Assembly: GCA_026168455.1 (NCBI GenBank)
Contig: CM047426.1
Span: 59,790,896-59,854,895, forward strand
DNA: 64,000 nucleotides
Source: Theocolax elegans
Lineage: Eukaryota > Arthropoda > Insecta > Hymenoptera > Cerocephalidae
Reading direction: 5' to 3'
Position 1 is the first letter of the stretch. Each line of letters begins with the position of its first letter. Below are positions 45,009-56,362 of the stretch, piece by piece. The notes below the pieces were generated by a model. That model searched no databases and was not told the DNA's origin. It saw only the letters and a list, made by a program, of their open reading frames with translations. The position numbers and the translations under genes are program-made.

Positions 45009-45637
45009 TGTTCCGTACGGAAGATAATCTTTTTCATCTTTTTGCTTCTGACTACTTTGAGACGCGCGCGCTCTCTTATAATATACAAAACACGCTCAGC
45101 CAATAGCGCGCTTAACTATAATAATCACGCGTTCCGTCTTTTCGGCGCTTCAAGTAGTGGGGCGAAGGGGGGAGAGATTTTTGACGACAAAGTCCGCGCC
45201 GCGCGACTCATATATAATAATCAGTCGGAGATCGCGAGATTAACGTCGTGGATTACGTCCGGATTTTTTATTTCACGGGATCTTCCTTTTTCCTTTTACA
45301 TCATTTTCATTACGTCAATTCGTAACGATCTGATCGTTTCGCAGAGCCCTCGGCGTTTCTTTCTTACACGAATATTTCGCGGGGCTCTCAGCGCTTACTT
45401 CTAAAAATCTCATCGCCGCGCGGTGCAACGAGCAATTCCAACGCTTGTATAAAGGATCAATTCGTGGGGTTTTTATGCCGCAAGGCTTTTCCCCAAGAGC
45501 CATTAAACAACTTATCCAGGCTCAATCGACGAGTTATTTTTTTTGATCCGGCACCTCTTCCTTTCCAATTCAATTTTGGTTTTCATTCGAAACAACAGAG
45601 CGACTTCATGTTGAAGAAACTCTGAGAATCACGAACA
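45009..45637 (+). repeat. BEL 3' LTR
   Basis: 629 bp, apparently identical to the 5' LTR, which points to a recent insertion. Confidence 0.97.
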
Positions 45638-45642
45638 GTGAC

Positions 45643-46753
45643 AATTAAATTTTAACAATAAATAAGGATTATACGAAACAACAAACCGATTATCAGCTAT
45701 TCTATTGTGGTATTTACCTTTATAATTGATTTTTTTGATATCATTTCTTCTTATATATAATGGATATCCTGATGAATTAAAAGTTGTTTTGTTATTAAAT
45801 TTTTTTGGAAAATTTTTCGTACATTTTTTTGTGTCTTTACTCATGCAAGGTGAACTCATGTTTTGCTCTCCACAGGGTCCATGAATCATAAACTGTTTTA
45901 CAATATTATACAACCGTGGATAGATATCTTCGTTTGGAATTTCTGCGTTTATGAGTTCATCTACTTTTTCGGGAGTATTAATTTTATAATTTTTATCTAA
46001 AAATTATAGCATATGCATGTGAGGAAGTCCACGTTTTTGAAATTCGATAACATAAGTGTAGGCGATACAATTTCCTAAAACACCTTGCTTAATTACCAAT
46101 TCTTTAAATTCTTTTATTTTTTGATGAAATACCTTAAATACTAAATCTGGTCTATCAATTACAGTTTCATATTTTTTTAAATGTTCAGTTATTTCTTTTC
46201 AGTTTGGATTACATGTCATTGTTATAAATAAGTCAGGTTTTCCGTAACGATTTACTATACTCATTGAGTCAATGTAATTTTGTTTTAGGAATCTTGAACT
46301 TCCAACAAAATTTGATGGCAAAATAAACATTTTTCCAATTTTTATATTTTCAGATTCTTTTTTCTTGTGTAAATAATCCATTACGCCTTTATAATAATCG
46401 CTTCTTAAAATATCTTGGTTTTTCTTTACAAAATATAATCTTGATTGTTCAACTTTTACAAATGCATCAATTGTAAACTGTTGAGAAACTTTTCCCATAT
46501 TAAGGTATGGATTAAATCCAATTCTCATAGAAAGTCTGTAATTATAAAATTGCAAACATGAAATATTGTTTTTCTTATATTTGCATTTCATATTAGTCAT
46601 CCATCCATATCCTGCATTTGGATAAATAAGTGGGTATGTCATTGGATCAGTGTGTTTACTTATTAAAGGAATACTAATTGGATTGCCATATTTTGAATAT
46701 ATAACTATATCCCGCTCTGAAGTAGGCAGTCCATTTTTTCCTACAAATACCAT
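45643..46753 (-). pseudogene. Helitron H1 Rep (HUH) domain
   Basis: Frame 46753-46199 has the Helitron-like N-terminal domain (YPLIYPNAGYGW, LRSDYYKGVMDYL) and KPDLFITMTCNPN. After a frameshift, VIEFQKRGLPHMHML (about 46060-46010) supplies the HUH signature (HMH). After an in-frame stop comes MIHGPCGEQN with PCM...C...FPKKF and GYPLYIRRND (45913 leftward). The Rep would nick and join DNA strands with active-site Tyr residues further down. The chain is cut at the BEL target site, codons for KFNCH. Confidence 0.88.
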
Positions 46754-47571
46754 TGCAACTTCATTACAAGTAGCTTCATTATATATATATTTTTATCTAA
46801 TTTTTCTTCTAATATTCTAATTCTTCTTTTTCTACCTCATACATCATTTTATAAGCTTTAGCATAAGGATTAACATTTCTAATTAAGCTATCTAATTTAC
46901 TTAACAATTCTAATTTTGTATCTAAATTATTTTTAAAACTTTTTCTTTCAGCTGCAGCTAATTCATTATCTAGAACATACAATTGCCAATATTTTTGCAT
47001 GTATTTTTGGATGTAAAGCAAAAACATTGTGATATATTTGACCACATATTCTAAGAATTTGTGGTTCACTACCACATAACTTATCAAAATTAGCTCCAAA
47101 GCTTGCAAAAGCTAACGCATTATTATATAGCCGAATATTTTTGTGAAAATTAATACTATCTTCCGATATTCCTGTAGCTACTTGCTTTAATTCTTCCGGA
47201 TAGGGAGGCATTTTCGGTAAGTCTACGTTTCCTTTGTGACAACAATTAGAAAATTCTTTACCTAGTGTATATTCAAAAACAAAATGTTTAGTATTACAAT
47301 GTTTACAAGTTTCAGACATATAACCTAAATTGTTTTCAATAATTATTTTTTCATCAAAATCTACATTTGCTATTCGACCTATTATTTTGGATTTACTTAC
47401 TAATTTTACATTTTGTTCATTTTTAATTAAAATACGTTTATTTAATTCTTTATAATTTATACCTTTTTTAGTATTAATTGGTTTATCATATACGTTAAAA
47501 AATTTTCCTTCATCAATTTTTAATTTTTTAAGCAATATGATTGGTATTTCCATGTCTTTGTCATTTTTCAT
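46754..47571 (-). pseudogene. Helitron H1 N-terminal CxxC zinc region
   Basis: Frame 47571-46966 contains NNLGYMSETCKHCNTKHF, NCCHKGNVDLPKMP and NNALAFASFGANF, which recur in the second Helitron copy (53666-53850 and 58242-58335). A second short frame (47108-46809) continues it with a small shift. Probably a nucleic-acid-binding zinc region before the Rep. Confidence 0.75.
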
Positions 47572-47600
47572 ACGTCTTTTTAATTTTTTTGTAAATGGTT

Positions 47601-48234
47601 TTATACTAATTTATCGATATCATTTTTTCTACTTTCGTTTAATATTTTTCCATTTAATTTTTTCTTTTCATTTTTTTTACATTGATCAATATTTTCATTA
47701 TAATATATATGTTGTTTTTGTAATGCTTCTTTTTCTCGTTCATTTTTTATTTCGTCACTATTTATTTTTTGTCTTTTCATCATGGTTTGCTGTTTTCTCT
47801 TTATTTTTTTTTCTTCTATTTTGCCGTCATTACTATTTTTACTTTTTACATAAGCTTCTTTTTTTCGTAATGCTTCTTTTTCTCGTTCATTTTTTATTTC
47901 GTCACCATTCATTTTTATCTTTTCATCATGGTTTGCTGTTTTCTCTTTATTTTTTTTCTTCTATTTTGCCGTCATTACTATCTTTACTCCTCATATAAGC
48001 TTCTTTTTTATGCAACGCTTCTTTTTCTCGTTCATTTTTTATATCGATACAGCTAATTGTTTGTCTTTTTATCATAGTTTGCTGTTTTATTTTTAGCTGT
48101 TTTATTTCTATATCATTAAATTGTTTATTTTTATTTTTTTGATAAAATGAACTATAAGATGGTATTTCATAGTCTATTTCCATTGGGGTAATAGAATCAA
48201 CGGAAATGATTTTATCTTTATTATATAAATTCAT
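47601..48234 (-). pseudogene. Helitron H1 segment with ~49-residue repeats
   Basis: About 2.7 copies of a 145-147-bp repeat encoding IKNEREKEAL-KKEAY...NDGKIEEKK...KQQTMMKRQ. The landmark CTCGTTCATTTTTTAT lies at 47735, 47882 and 48027. Highly charged, probably helical. A frameshift separates 48234-47947 from 47912-47601. The repeats may be a recent internal expansion. Confidence 0.7.
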
Positions 48235-48341
48235 TATTGTTTGTTGTTCTGAATTAAATTTCTGTTGAAAATTTTATTCTATTATTTTTATTTCTGCTAC
48301 ATTGAAATTCAATTTTTTTTCATCAATACAACAAATATGAA

Positions 48342-48866
48342 TCATGTATCTTTTGATTGGTATTGTTGAAATATATTATAGTTTATATTTTGTAAAATTG
48401 GAAACATCGTAATACTACGTGTTTCGTATATTTTTAGTAAATGTGAACGCATTTGGGAAATATCATAGTTTAAACTGCATGGGCATAAATTATATACAAT
48501 AGAGACAGCAAAAGCTATCACGAAAATTCCACAATCATAACTATTGGTTTGAAATTGCACTGTTTCAAAAACAATTTTTAATTGTTGACTATCTGGAAAT
48601 AATCTATTGATGTATACTTTATGTTCATTTTGCAAATATTTAGCATTTAAACTATCATATATGTGTATCGTTCTATTATTGTAATACATATAAATCCAAT
48701 GACCTTTTTCATATTTTCCAGAAAATAACAATTGAATATATTCATTATTCATTTGAACTGAGTTAATATTATATTGTTTTTGAACTAAAAGAGTTGTTTG
48801 CATATTGAATGGTGTACATGATTTAAGGATGTTATTAAATTCTAATATGTGTTCATCATTTAACAT
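48342..48866 (-). CDS. Ulp1-like cysteine protease of Helitron H1
   Basis: 174 codons starting MLNDEHILEFNNIL, which matches the opening of C48 (SUMO-protease-like) domains. Catalytic positions visible: GHWIY (His), IYDSL (Asp), QTNSYDCGIF (Gln, Cys). Proteases of this type occur in some insect Helitrons and Mavericks and process proteins or remove ubiquitin-like modifiers. The start is probably not native: the frame is cut a few bases upstream by the CACGTG foldback element, and MGLTEIKILVV...EPYSDD (50403-50339) on the far side may be its continuation. Confidence 0.8.
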   Translation of the reverse strand: MLNDEHILEFNNILKSCTPFNMQTTLLVQKQYNINSVQMNNEYIQLLFSGKYEKGHWIYMYYNNRTIHIYDSLNAKYLQNEHKVYINRLFPDSQQLKIVFETVQFQTNSYDCGIFVIAFAVSIVYNLCPCSLNYDISQMRSHLLKIYETRSITMFPILQNINYNIFQQYQSKDT

Positions 48867-48872
48867 AGAAGC

Positions 48873-50338
48873 CCCTGTTGAAAAGAACCACGTGGTTTAC
48901 CGCGTGGTTCGTCGTGGTTACCACGTGGTATGGGTGTAAATATGATTTTAGAATAATAGTGTAATGGATGCAAATTCGAACAACTTACAGGATTGCAATA
49001 AAAAATTAGATATTTAATACCGTATCATTCAAATAAGTAAGGTCAAAAAGTTTACAAGGTGTGGTTACAACCAGTAGTGATTTTACCAGGGTTGTAATTA
49101 AATTATATATTTTAATTAAATTATATAATTAGCAACAACAAAATATATAAAGCCATAAAGTTTCACGCGATATAACTGTATGGTGAAACCACGTGGTAAA
49201 AGCGCGTGGTAAAACAGCGTTGTAAAATTGTAAAAATTATTTTAGAATATTCTAAAAAAAGAATGTGGACTACTTATAGGATTTTAATTAAATTACACTT
49301 TTATCCTTAACGTAAAAGATTTAACCAACCCAGATAACGGTAAACCTCGTAGTAAAACCACGTGGTAAAACCACGTGATAAAACTATGTGATATAAAACC
49401 ACGGGTTGAAACTGCATGGTAAAGCACAGGTTGAAATCAAGTAGTAAAATACTTAGTATTTATGGATAAGAAAGGATTTAGCAATCAAATTACACTACTT
49501 TAGTAAATTAATACAATATTTATTTGCGAATTGCAATTAACATTATTAATCTTTCAATTATACATCTAATATCTTTATAAAACTAATTTTGTACTTACTT
49601 TATCAAAAAATTGACATAATATCCTCCGAAGTAATAATATTGTGCATCGTAATTTTGTAAGAGTTATAATACTATTAATTATTTATTATAATTAAAAAGT
49701 TCGTACCTGTAGAATATTTTCCATTCAATTAATTCAATTTCATGTAAAACTACAGAGAAAAAAATATAAACAATATTTTTCTAGACTTCTACGGACCAAA
49801 AGTAAGTATATAGATATACTATTATTGTTAACATATATTTTTAACAATTTGGTATTTCTTCCGACAAGGAAATTTCTATAATTATGTAACAAAATCACAT
49901 AGTTTTAAAGTCTATTACCTCGTGGATTACCACAAGCTTCTATCACGTGGTTTTACTACGCGGTTTTACCACGTGGCTTTACCACACGATTATGTCGCGT
50001 GAAACTTTTTGGTCTTATATATTTTGTTATTGTTAATTATATAATTTAATTAAAATCTTACAATATTTAAATAAATAATTTAATTACAACCCAGGTAACA
50101 TCACGTTGTAACCACTACCTTAGTTTTACTACGTGGTTTACTACGCAGTTTTACCACGTAAAGTTCTTGACCTTACTTATTTCAATGATACGGTTAAACA
50201 TATAATTCTTTATTGCAATTCTGTAAGTTGTTCGAATTTGCATCCATTACACTATTATTCTAAAATCATATTTACACCCATACCACGTGGTAATCACGAC
50301 CAACCACGCGGTAAACCACGTGGTTCTTTTCAACAGGG
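48873..50338. mobile_element. Foldback element with CACGTG palindrome arrays
   Basis: Terminal inverted repeats start CCCCTGTTGAAAAG at both ends and extend about 400 bp each. The interior and arms carry many ACCACGTGGTAAA-like units (CACGTG intact at about 48889, 48923, 49191, 49361, 49374, 49944, 49968, 50285 and 50316). There is no ORF, so it is a non-autonomous element. Target duplications were not found. It splits the protease end of Helitron H1. Confidence 0.88.
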
Positions 50339-50403
50339 GCATCGTCGCTATATGGTTCAATCGTTTTTACAACTAATATTTTTATTTCCGTCAAACCCAT
50401 TAT

Positions 50404-51890
50404 AAAAATGGTTTATTTTACAAAATGATTCACAATTATAAAAATAATATTAATAATTTGTTTCAATTGTTTAATAATAATTATAATTTTTTTTATTTTT
50501 CTAAACGATTATTTTAAATTTTTTATTAATATTTTTTTGTAAAGCTGAAAAAAATAAAATATAAATTATTAGAAAACAGTGTTTATAAGAAAGTAGCTTC
50601 AATGTAATGAATGAAATATAGTTAATATCAATTTAATATTTTATAAATACTAATATTATACATACCCTAGTGGAAATACATTTTCGATGAAAATGCTCCA
50701 AAATATGCTAAAAGTGGGCCAACTTGCGCAAAAAGTGGGCCGATGTTTACCAACATTGAAATATTTGGAACATTTTTCCAGTTTTGGCAAACTTTAGCCC
50801 ACTTTTGGCCAATTTAGGAACATTTTGTATTGATTATGGAATAAATTTTTCAACCAGTAAAAAATTGTTTTTCACATGCAATTTCTTAAATTAAGGCGCA
50901 CTTAATTGCGTTTATAATATTTAATATTGCAATAATAATATGTTGTAAATAATATGTTGTAATAATCTTTTCTGTAAATGGGCCAACATTTAAACAATCT
51001 GGGCCAACCTTTATAACCCATAATTCCAATAAATGCAGCGCTGAATAAAAAAAACAAAGGGCAGCAGCATTCCAATGAATGCAGCGCTGAATAAAAATAA
51101 CAAACGGCAGCAGCATTCCAATTAATATTATATCAATAAAATATTATATTCCTAATGGCATTCCATACGATTAAAGTCACAAGGTATATTATAAAATTAT
51201 CTTATTTTCATTTTAAATTATTATTGTTTGAAATATAATAAGTCTTTTTGTATTTCAGTATCCTGATTAGTTTATTAAGACTATCGAAATAATCAAAAAT
51301 GCAGAAGTATTACTTAATGATTAAGTTAAAAGGTAAAGTTTTGACTTTGTCAATTTATTTATAATTAATAATAAAAATGTTCTTGTTACAGATATAACAT
51401 ATATAATATCAATAATATGTGACAATATGCATATTGGATATAAATCTTCTAAATGGCATTTTAAAAACAGTAATATTTATTTGAATCTTTTATCTAATGT
51501 TTAATTAATTATACATTTAATATTTAATGATATAGTTTAATTTTTCTGTTAAAGATGATTTCGATGAATACTTGCTGAATTTATAAATTATATAAACAAT
51601 AAAAACGATATATTGAAAAAAATATATCTTAAGAAATATACAAGTGAATAGAGTACAATTGTAACATAATAATTGTAATTTAATTTAATAACATAATAAT
51701 TGTAATTTGAAATTTTTGCAAAAATAAGTTTGTAAAATAAACAATAAAAATTAATTTGATTTATTGTATGTTCCAGTGTTGAAATTTTATTAATTTTAAT
51801 TACGTAATCAAATGTTATTTTAATTATTGTTATTAAGATAATTTTCTGGTAATAATATCGACATAGTAGTTGATATCTATTTGTTTAAAA
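50404..51890. other. AT-rich region with small repeats, no gene
   Basis: Repeated GTGGGCCAAC / inverted TAGCCCAC words occur at 50710-50815 and 50980-51015. A 46-bp tandem repeat (ATTCCAAT-AATGCAGCGCTGAATAAA..., 51022-51120) has two full units. Otherwise AT-rich. Confidence 0.5.
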
Positions 51891-51895
51891 AAACT

Positions 51896-52205
51896 ATAAG
51901 GCCCAAAAATGTAAGGCCCAAAATTTATAAGGTCCAAAAATGTAAGGCCCAAAAGTGTAAGGCCCAAAATTTATAAGGCCCAAAAATGTAAGATCCAAAA
52001 TTATAAGGCCCAAAAATGTAAGGCCCAAAATTTATGAGGACAAAAATGTAAGGCTCAAAATGTAAGGCCTAAAATTGTAAAGTCCAATTAAAATAAAACT
52101 TTACAATTCCGTTGCCAATAATGTAAGGCCCAAAACTTATAAGGCCCAAAAATGTAAGGTCCAAAAAATGTAAGGTCCAAAAAGTGTAAGGCACAAAAGT
52201 GTAAA
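51896..52205. repeat. Short-unit minisatellite AAGGCCCAAAAATGT
   Basis: About twenty units of roughly 14-17 bp (AAGGCCCAAAAATGT / AAGGCCCAAAATTTAT), interrupted once by an AATTAAAATAAAACTTT segment that recurs at the array end. Non-coding. Followed by AT microsatellites (52340-52510). Confidence 0.9.
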
Positions 52206-52702
52206 GTCCAATTAAAATAAAACTTTGAAACTATAAAAATGCATTTTTAAAATACCGGAGAACCGGAGAACCGGAGACCAAAAGTCGATCCACTTTAATA
52301 TAATATAAGATGTTCACCTATCGTTTGCTCAACATTTGGAGGATAAAAGTTCTATATATATAAAAAAAAAATAAAATTAAAGTTAATTTATTATATTTTA
52401 ATTTATTTATTTATTTATTTATTTTTTATTATTTTTTTAAAAATAAATTAAATATTAAAAATATATAATAGAAAAAATTAAAGTTAAAGTTAAAGTTAAA
52501 TAAAAATTAAATTTCATCAAAAACCTTTCTCCCATTCTGTGACGTCAATCTATTTGTGTGACGTAATTGTCGATGTGACGATATTTTTTGATAAATAGAT
52601 GTATCACATGTTTTTTGACGCACTGTTGGAGGTTAATGTTTTTAGTTGTTTTTTTAAAAGGGGTAAAATTTGAAGGGGGAAGGGGTGGTGGTATGGGGTG
52701 TA

Positions 52703-52915
52703 CCCTGACCACCTAGACATCGTCTTCAGGAAGTGACAATTTTTTTTGCATATTCAAGCAGGGTGGCACACTACTTACCAGTAGACGATGTCCAGATGAC
52801 CCGGAGGTCGCCCTGACCACCTGGACATCGTCTTCAGGAAGTGACAATTTTTTTTGCATATTTAAGCAGGGTGGTACACTACTTACCAGTAGACGATGTC
52901 CAGATGACCCGGAGG
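52703..52915 (-). repeat. 108-bp satellite, left array (two units)
   Basis: Two units of 108 bp with GACATCGTC...GACGATGTC inverted words. Same unit as the right array, in the other orientation. Confidence 0.9.
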
Positions 52916-52940
52916 TAAAAAAAAATAAATCAACAACATA

Positions 52941-53330
52941 ACAATTCAAAAATTGAAGCAGCACCTTTAAAGCGTAGCGCTAATATTGCTAAGTTTTTAA
53001 CAAAGCGTTAAAAATAAATTAATTAATAAAGAAAATCATATCTAAAGTGCACACTTAGTTCAAATATTTACAAATATACATATAAGCAGCACCTTTAAAT
53101 AGTAGCGCTCAAAATTTTAAAATAAATCATCAATAGAACAATTCAAAAATTGAAGCAGCACCTTTAAAGCGTAGCGCTAATATTGCTAAGTTTTAACAAA
53201 GCGTTAAAAATAAATTAATTAATAAAAAAAATCATATCTAAAGTGCACACTTAATTCAAATATTTACAAATATACATATAAGCAGCACCTTTAAAGAGTA
53301 GCACTCAAAATTTCAATATAAATGAACAAT
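52941..53330. repeat. 197-bp tandem duplication
   Basis: Two units starting ACAATTCAAAAATTGAAG at 52941 and 53138. GCAGCACCTTTAAA occurs four times, at half-unit spacing. No ORF. Confidence 0.85.
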
Positions 53331-53554
53331 ATATATTGAACAAAATATATGAACTGAACAAAATATATGAACAATATATGTCAGTCACAAGCCTGTAATC
53401 GCAGAGGGAAAATAAAATTAAACAAAAAAATTATAAAACAAAAAAATAATGTCACTTCCCGAGGACGATGTCCAGGTTGTCAGGATGACCTCCAGGTCAA
53501 CTACCCATCCTCCATTAATTCCCTCACCTTACCCTATTTTAACTCTTTTTAAAA

Positions 53555-53852
53555 AACTCAAGTTCATGATAATGAGTCAATAAATGAAAATGCTACTCCT
53601 CATTTAAAAAAAAAATTAGCTGTTATTGCAGAACTTAAGAGTAAACAAAAAAAAATAAAAATAATATGTATGATGGTAAAATAGCAAATAATTATTTTAA
53701 TGAATCTTTAATAATTGAAAATTATTTTGGTACAATGTCTGAAATTTGTAAATATTGCCATGCAAAACATTTTTCATGTGAATACAATAAAAATAAATTA
53801 TTTTCAAGTTGTTGTCAAATGGGTAAAGTAATGCTACCTGACAATCTTACAT
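53555..53852 (+). pseudogene. Helitron H2 fragment, left part
   Basis: Carries ESLIIENYFGTMSEICKYC and SSCCQMGKVMLPDNLT, homologous to the zinc region of Helitron H1 (47571-46966). It is cut at 53852 by the ACAT element and resumes at 58242 (YLKELKNLVIGNSKYS). Only about 130 codons survive. A partial satellite unit (53445-53500) lies just upstream. Confidence 0.8.
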
Positions 53853-54080
53853 GGGTGAAAATCATCTAACGTGAACATTTGACGTTGTGATATGCAAGAA
53901 AACAAAATGAAAAAAATTATATATTTTTGGTTTCTCTGGACCAATTACAGTTTCTAGAGTACCTGTTTACAGTGGGCATACAGGATCAGTTGATTTACTC
54001 AACGTATTGAAGATTTTTAATTTTTACATTCCAGGGGAATTACATATATTTTGATATATAAACATAAACATCTTGAATAC

Positions 54081-54217
54081 ATCCCTAATACAAAATCTCA
54101 CGTGAGATCTCAAGTGAGATTTCATGCCAAAATCTCATGTGATATTTCAATTGGAGGTGTTTAAATTTGCTAAATAATAAAAAATCAATTTCTCACGTGA
54201 GATTTTGTAATAGGGAT
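54081..54217. mobile_element. 137-bp MITE-like element with CTCACGTGAG ends
   Basis: ATCCCTA-TACAAAATCTCACGTGAGA at the left is the near reverse complement of TCTCACGTGAGATTTTG-TAGGGAT at the right. Additional half palindromes lie inside. It is nested in the ACAT element. Confidence 0.7.
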
Positions 54218-54737
54218 AGAAAGTTTTAATAAACATATTTTATGGAGTATACATTGAATATAACTATACCTAATTTATAATAACAATAAAAAAAATTAAT
54301 TAACAAATTCTTCCATTTATAAAATATATGCAATGTTTCCATATAATCAATTTAACATAATTTTTATATTTGTAATATAAATTATATATTTTTATTATTT
54401 CTTTTAGTAGTGATTTCTTTTATCTTAAATAACAATTTTACTCTTTTTCTGAGTTTTATTTTCGTACGAGATCGACCCTAATTGATAATGTTCACATTGT
54501 CTATTCAAATTACATTCGTAACAACTTACTTCATTAAAATTAATTTTTTGGGGCTCGCATCTACTCCATTTCCATTGATGGACTCGCATAGTTCCTTTGA
54601 ATGGAGAAAATAATTGTTTATTTATTTGAAATAATGTTTATTTAATATAAATTTGTTCTATTCGTCCACGCAGTTGGTTCAAAAGGAGGCGTTTTTATCG
54701 ATTTTTAGTGAACTAACCATTTAATTTATTTAATTGG

Positions 54738-54771
54738 CGACGTTTCGATGGAAGTCCTCCATCCTCATCAG
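54738..54771 (-). ncRNA. Hammerhead-ribozyme-like motif, left arm
   Basis: Same motif as 57327-57360 on the other strand: CTGATGAG, stem GATGGA/TCCATC, GAAACGTC. Confidence 0.6.
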
Positions 54772-55046
54772 GCTATACCTTTATTGAAACAATCATTTGT
54801 TACACCAGCATTTTACAATTTTGCATATATATATCTAAATATAATTACTCACTATTTGGTCAAATTAATGCACATATGTGGCTTTTCTCATAATTTCCAT
54901 AGTATCTCTAATGTGTCGCTCTATAATCAAAAGCAAAAGCAAGTAGCAAAACATTAGTGTTAAAATTTGCACAAAGATTGAGGTTATGTAACTTATTTTA
55001 CCTTTCTTCTCTGAATCGTACTTATATAACATCATAGAATTTATTT

Positions 55047-55079
<33 letters not shown>

Positions 55080-55554
55080 ATAGAACACACAACACCAATT
55101 AAGCAAAAAGCAGTCAATATCAATAAAATTTATCAGAAAACAAAATTTGCTAGTCATTATCACAGATAGTTGGTAAAGCTATAATTCAAATTTTTGCGAC
55201 CCGTCATTATACACTTGTAGTGTGTGTCAATTTGACCGTATTCATGACATAGACGTGTAGCAAAAATTTGAATATTAATAAATCCTATACGAAATGTAAT
55301 ATCATTAATTAACATCAAACTTAAGTCAATAATATTAAAAAAAATTCTTTTATAAATACCACTAAAAAAAATAATTAATGAACACGTAACCATATAAATA
55401 TTATTATTTGTACTTTAATATTTCTATAATTTAAAGTTATATTAACATTGATTCATTCATTATTATCAATTACTGTTAAAAATTTTTTTCTTAAAAATTA
55501 ATAATAATCCAGTCTATATTTATTGCACTTTGTTAAAATATATATATAATCTTT

Positions 55555-56362
55555 AATTAGAAATAATCATAGTAAAAAAATAATCACGAATTGGTATAGG
55601 AAAGAAACATTTTCAGGTAGATTTTTACATTTTTTATCCAGTCACCCTATTGAACAAAAACGAGCTATGATATATACGTTGGTAGATAAGGCAATCTTAT
55701 TGTCAAACCAGAAGTTTCATAACACCAACTTAAAAATAGTTAAAAAGTTTTTAGTTAATAATGAGTACCCAATTAAATTTATTAATCATAATATAAGAAA
55801 AAGAATGGAAAAAATAAAATATAGAACTAATAACAATAATATTCAACAAAATAAACAAAATAGATACTTTGCAACTTTAAGCGTTCCATATGTTCCAAAT
55901 TTTTATAATAATGTGTCTGGTTTTATGAAACAGAAGGGTATTAGGGTTGTTCCTAAAATCTGTAATGGATTAAGTAATGTTATTGTTAGAGGCAAGGAAA
56001 AATTAGACAAACTTTGTGAAACAAATGTAGTATACAGAATTAAGTGTAATGATTGTGACGCAGCATATATAGGAGAGACAAAAAGGCAATTAAATTGTAG
56101 AATAAAAGAACACGAATCTAATAGTAAAAAGTCGGGTGTGCAATATGTTATAAATGACCATATAACAAAATATGACCATACATTTAATTTTAAAGATGTA
56201 GACGTGTTAGATAGAGAAAAAATTTGGGGTAAAAGACTGATATCAGAGATGACCCATATTAAACTAGAGAAGAATGCCATTAACGTAAAAGATGATACAA
56301 AAAATCTTAGCCAATTTTACAATAACATTGTTAATCAACTCAAATTACGGTCCAAATTGTAA
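55555..56362 (+). pseudogene. Penelope-like protein C-terminus with GIY-YIG nuclease
   Basis: The frame is open from about 55555 (TNWYRKETFSGRFLHFLSS, RT thumb side) through the ATG at 55667 to the stop at 56362. The C-terminal GIY-YIG part reads NVVYRIKCNDCDAAYIGETKRQLNCRIKEHE. It lacks the RT catalytic core (no YxDD), so it is 5' truncated. It is similar in layout to the protein at 29320-31767 but clearly another family. Confidence 0.88.

Larger units (their letters stand above)
38161..45637 (+). mobile_element. BEL/Pao LTR retrotransposon, apparently intact and young
   Basis: 7477 bp with two 629-bp LTRs that look identical by eye (TGTTCCGTACGG...TCACGAACA). The 5-bp target duplication GTGAC is at 38156-38160 and 45638-45642. 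PBS, gag, pol and polypurine tract are all present, with gag and pol in the same frame separated by one TGA. It inserted into the Rep/helicase gene of Helitron H1. Confidence 0.97.
34815..50403 (-). mobile_element. Helitron H1, decayed, with nested insertions
   Basis: Leftward order: Ulp1-like protease, repeat region, CxxC zinc region, HUH Rep, helicase. It is interrupted by a CACGTG foldback element (48873-50338), a BEL/Pao element (38161-45637) and a Gypsy-3 solo LTR (35651-36677). Removing the last two restores the reading frame at each target duplication. Several in-frame stops show the Helitron was already dead or died later. Ends were not located. Confidence 0.85.

Noticed and set aside
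47537..47998. 153-codon plus-strand frame rich in Phe/Leu
   Set aside because: It is the antisense of the Lys-rich Helitron repeat region.
52713..52964. Repetitive frames through the 108-bp satellite (also 58770-59111)
   Set aside because: The 108-bp period is a multiple of three, so stops are absent by construction.
54748..54957. 69-codon frames in both PLE-B arms (also 57141-57350)
   Set aside because: Mirror copies in inverted arms overlapping the hammerhead motif. No coding features.
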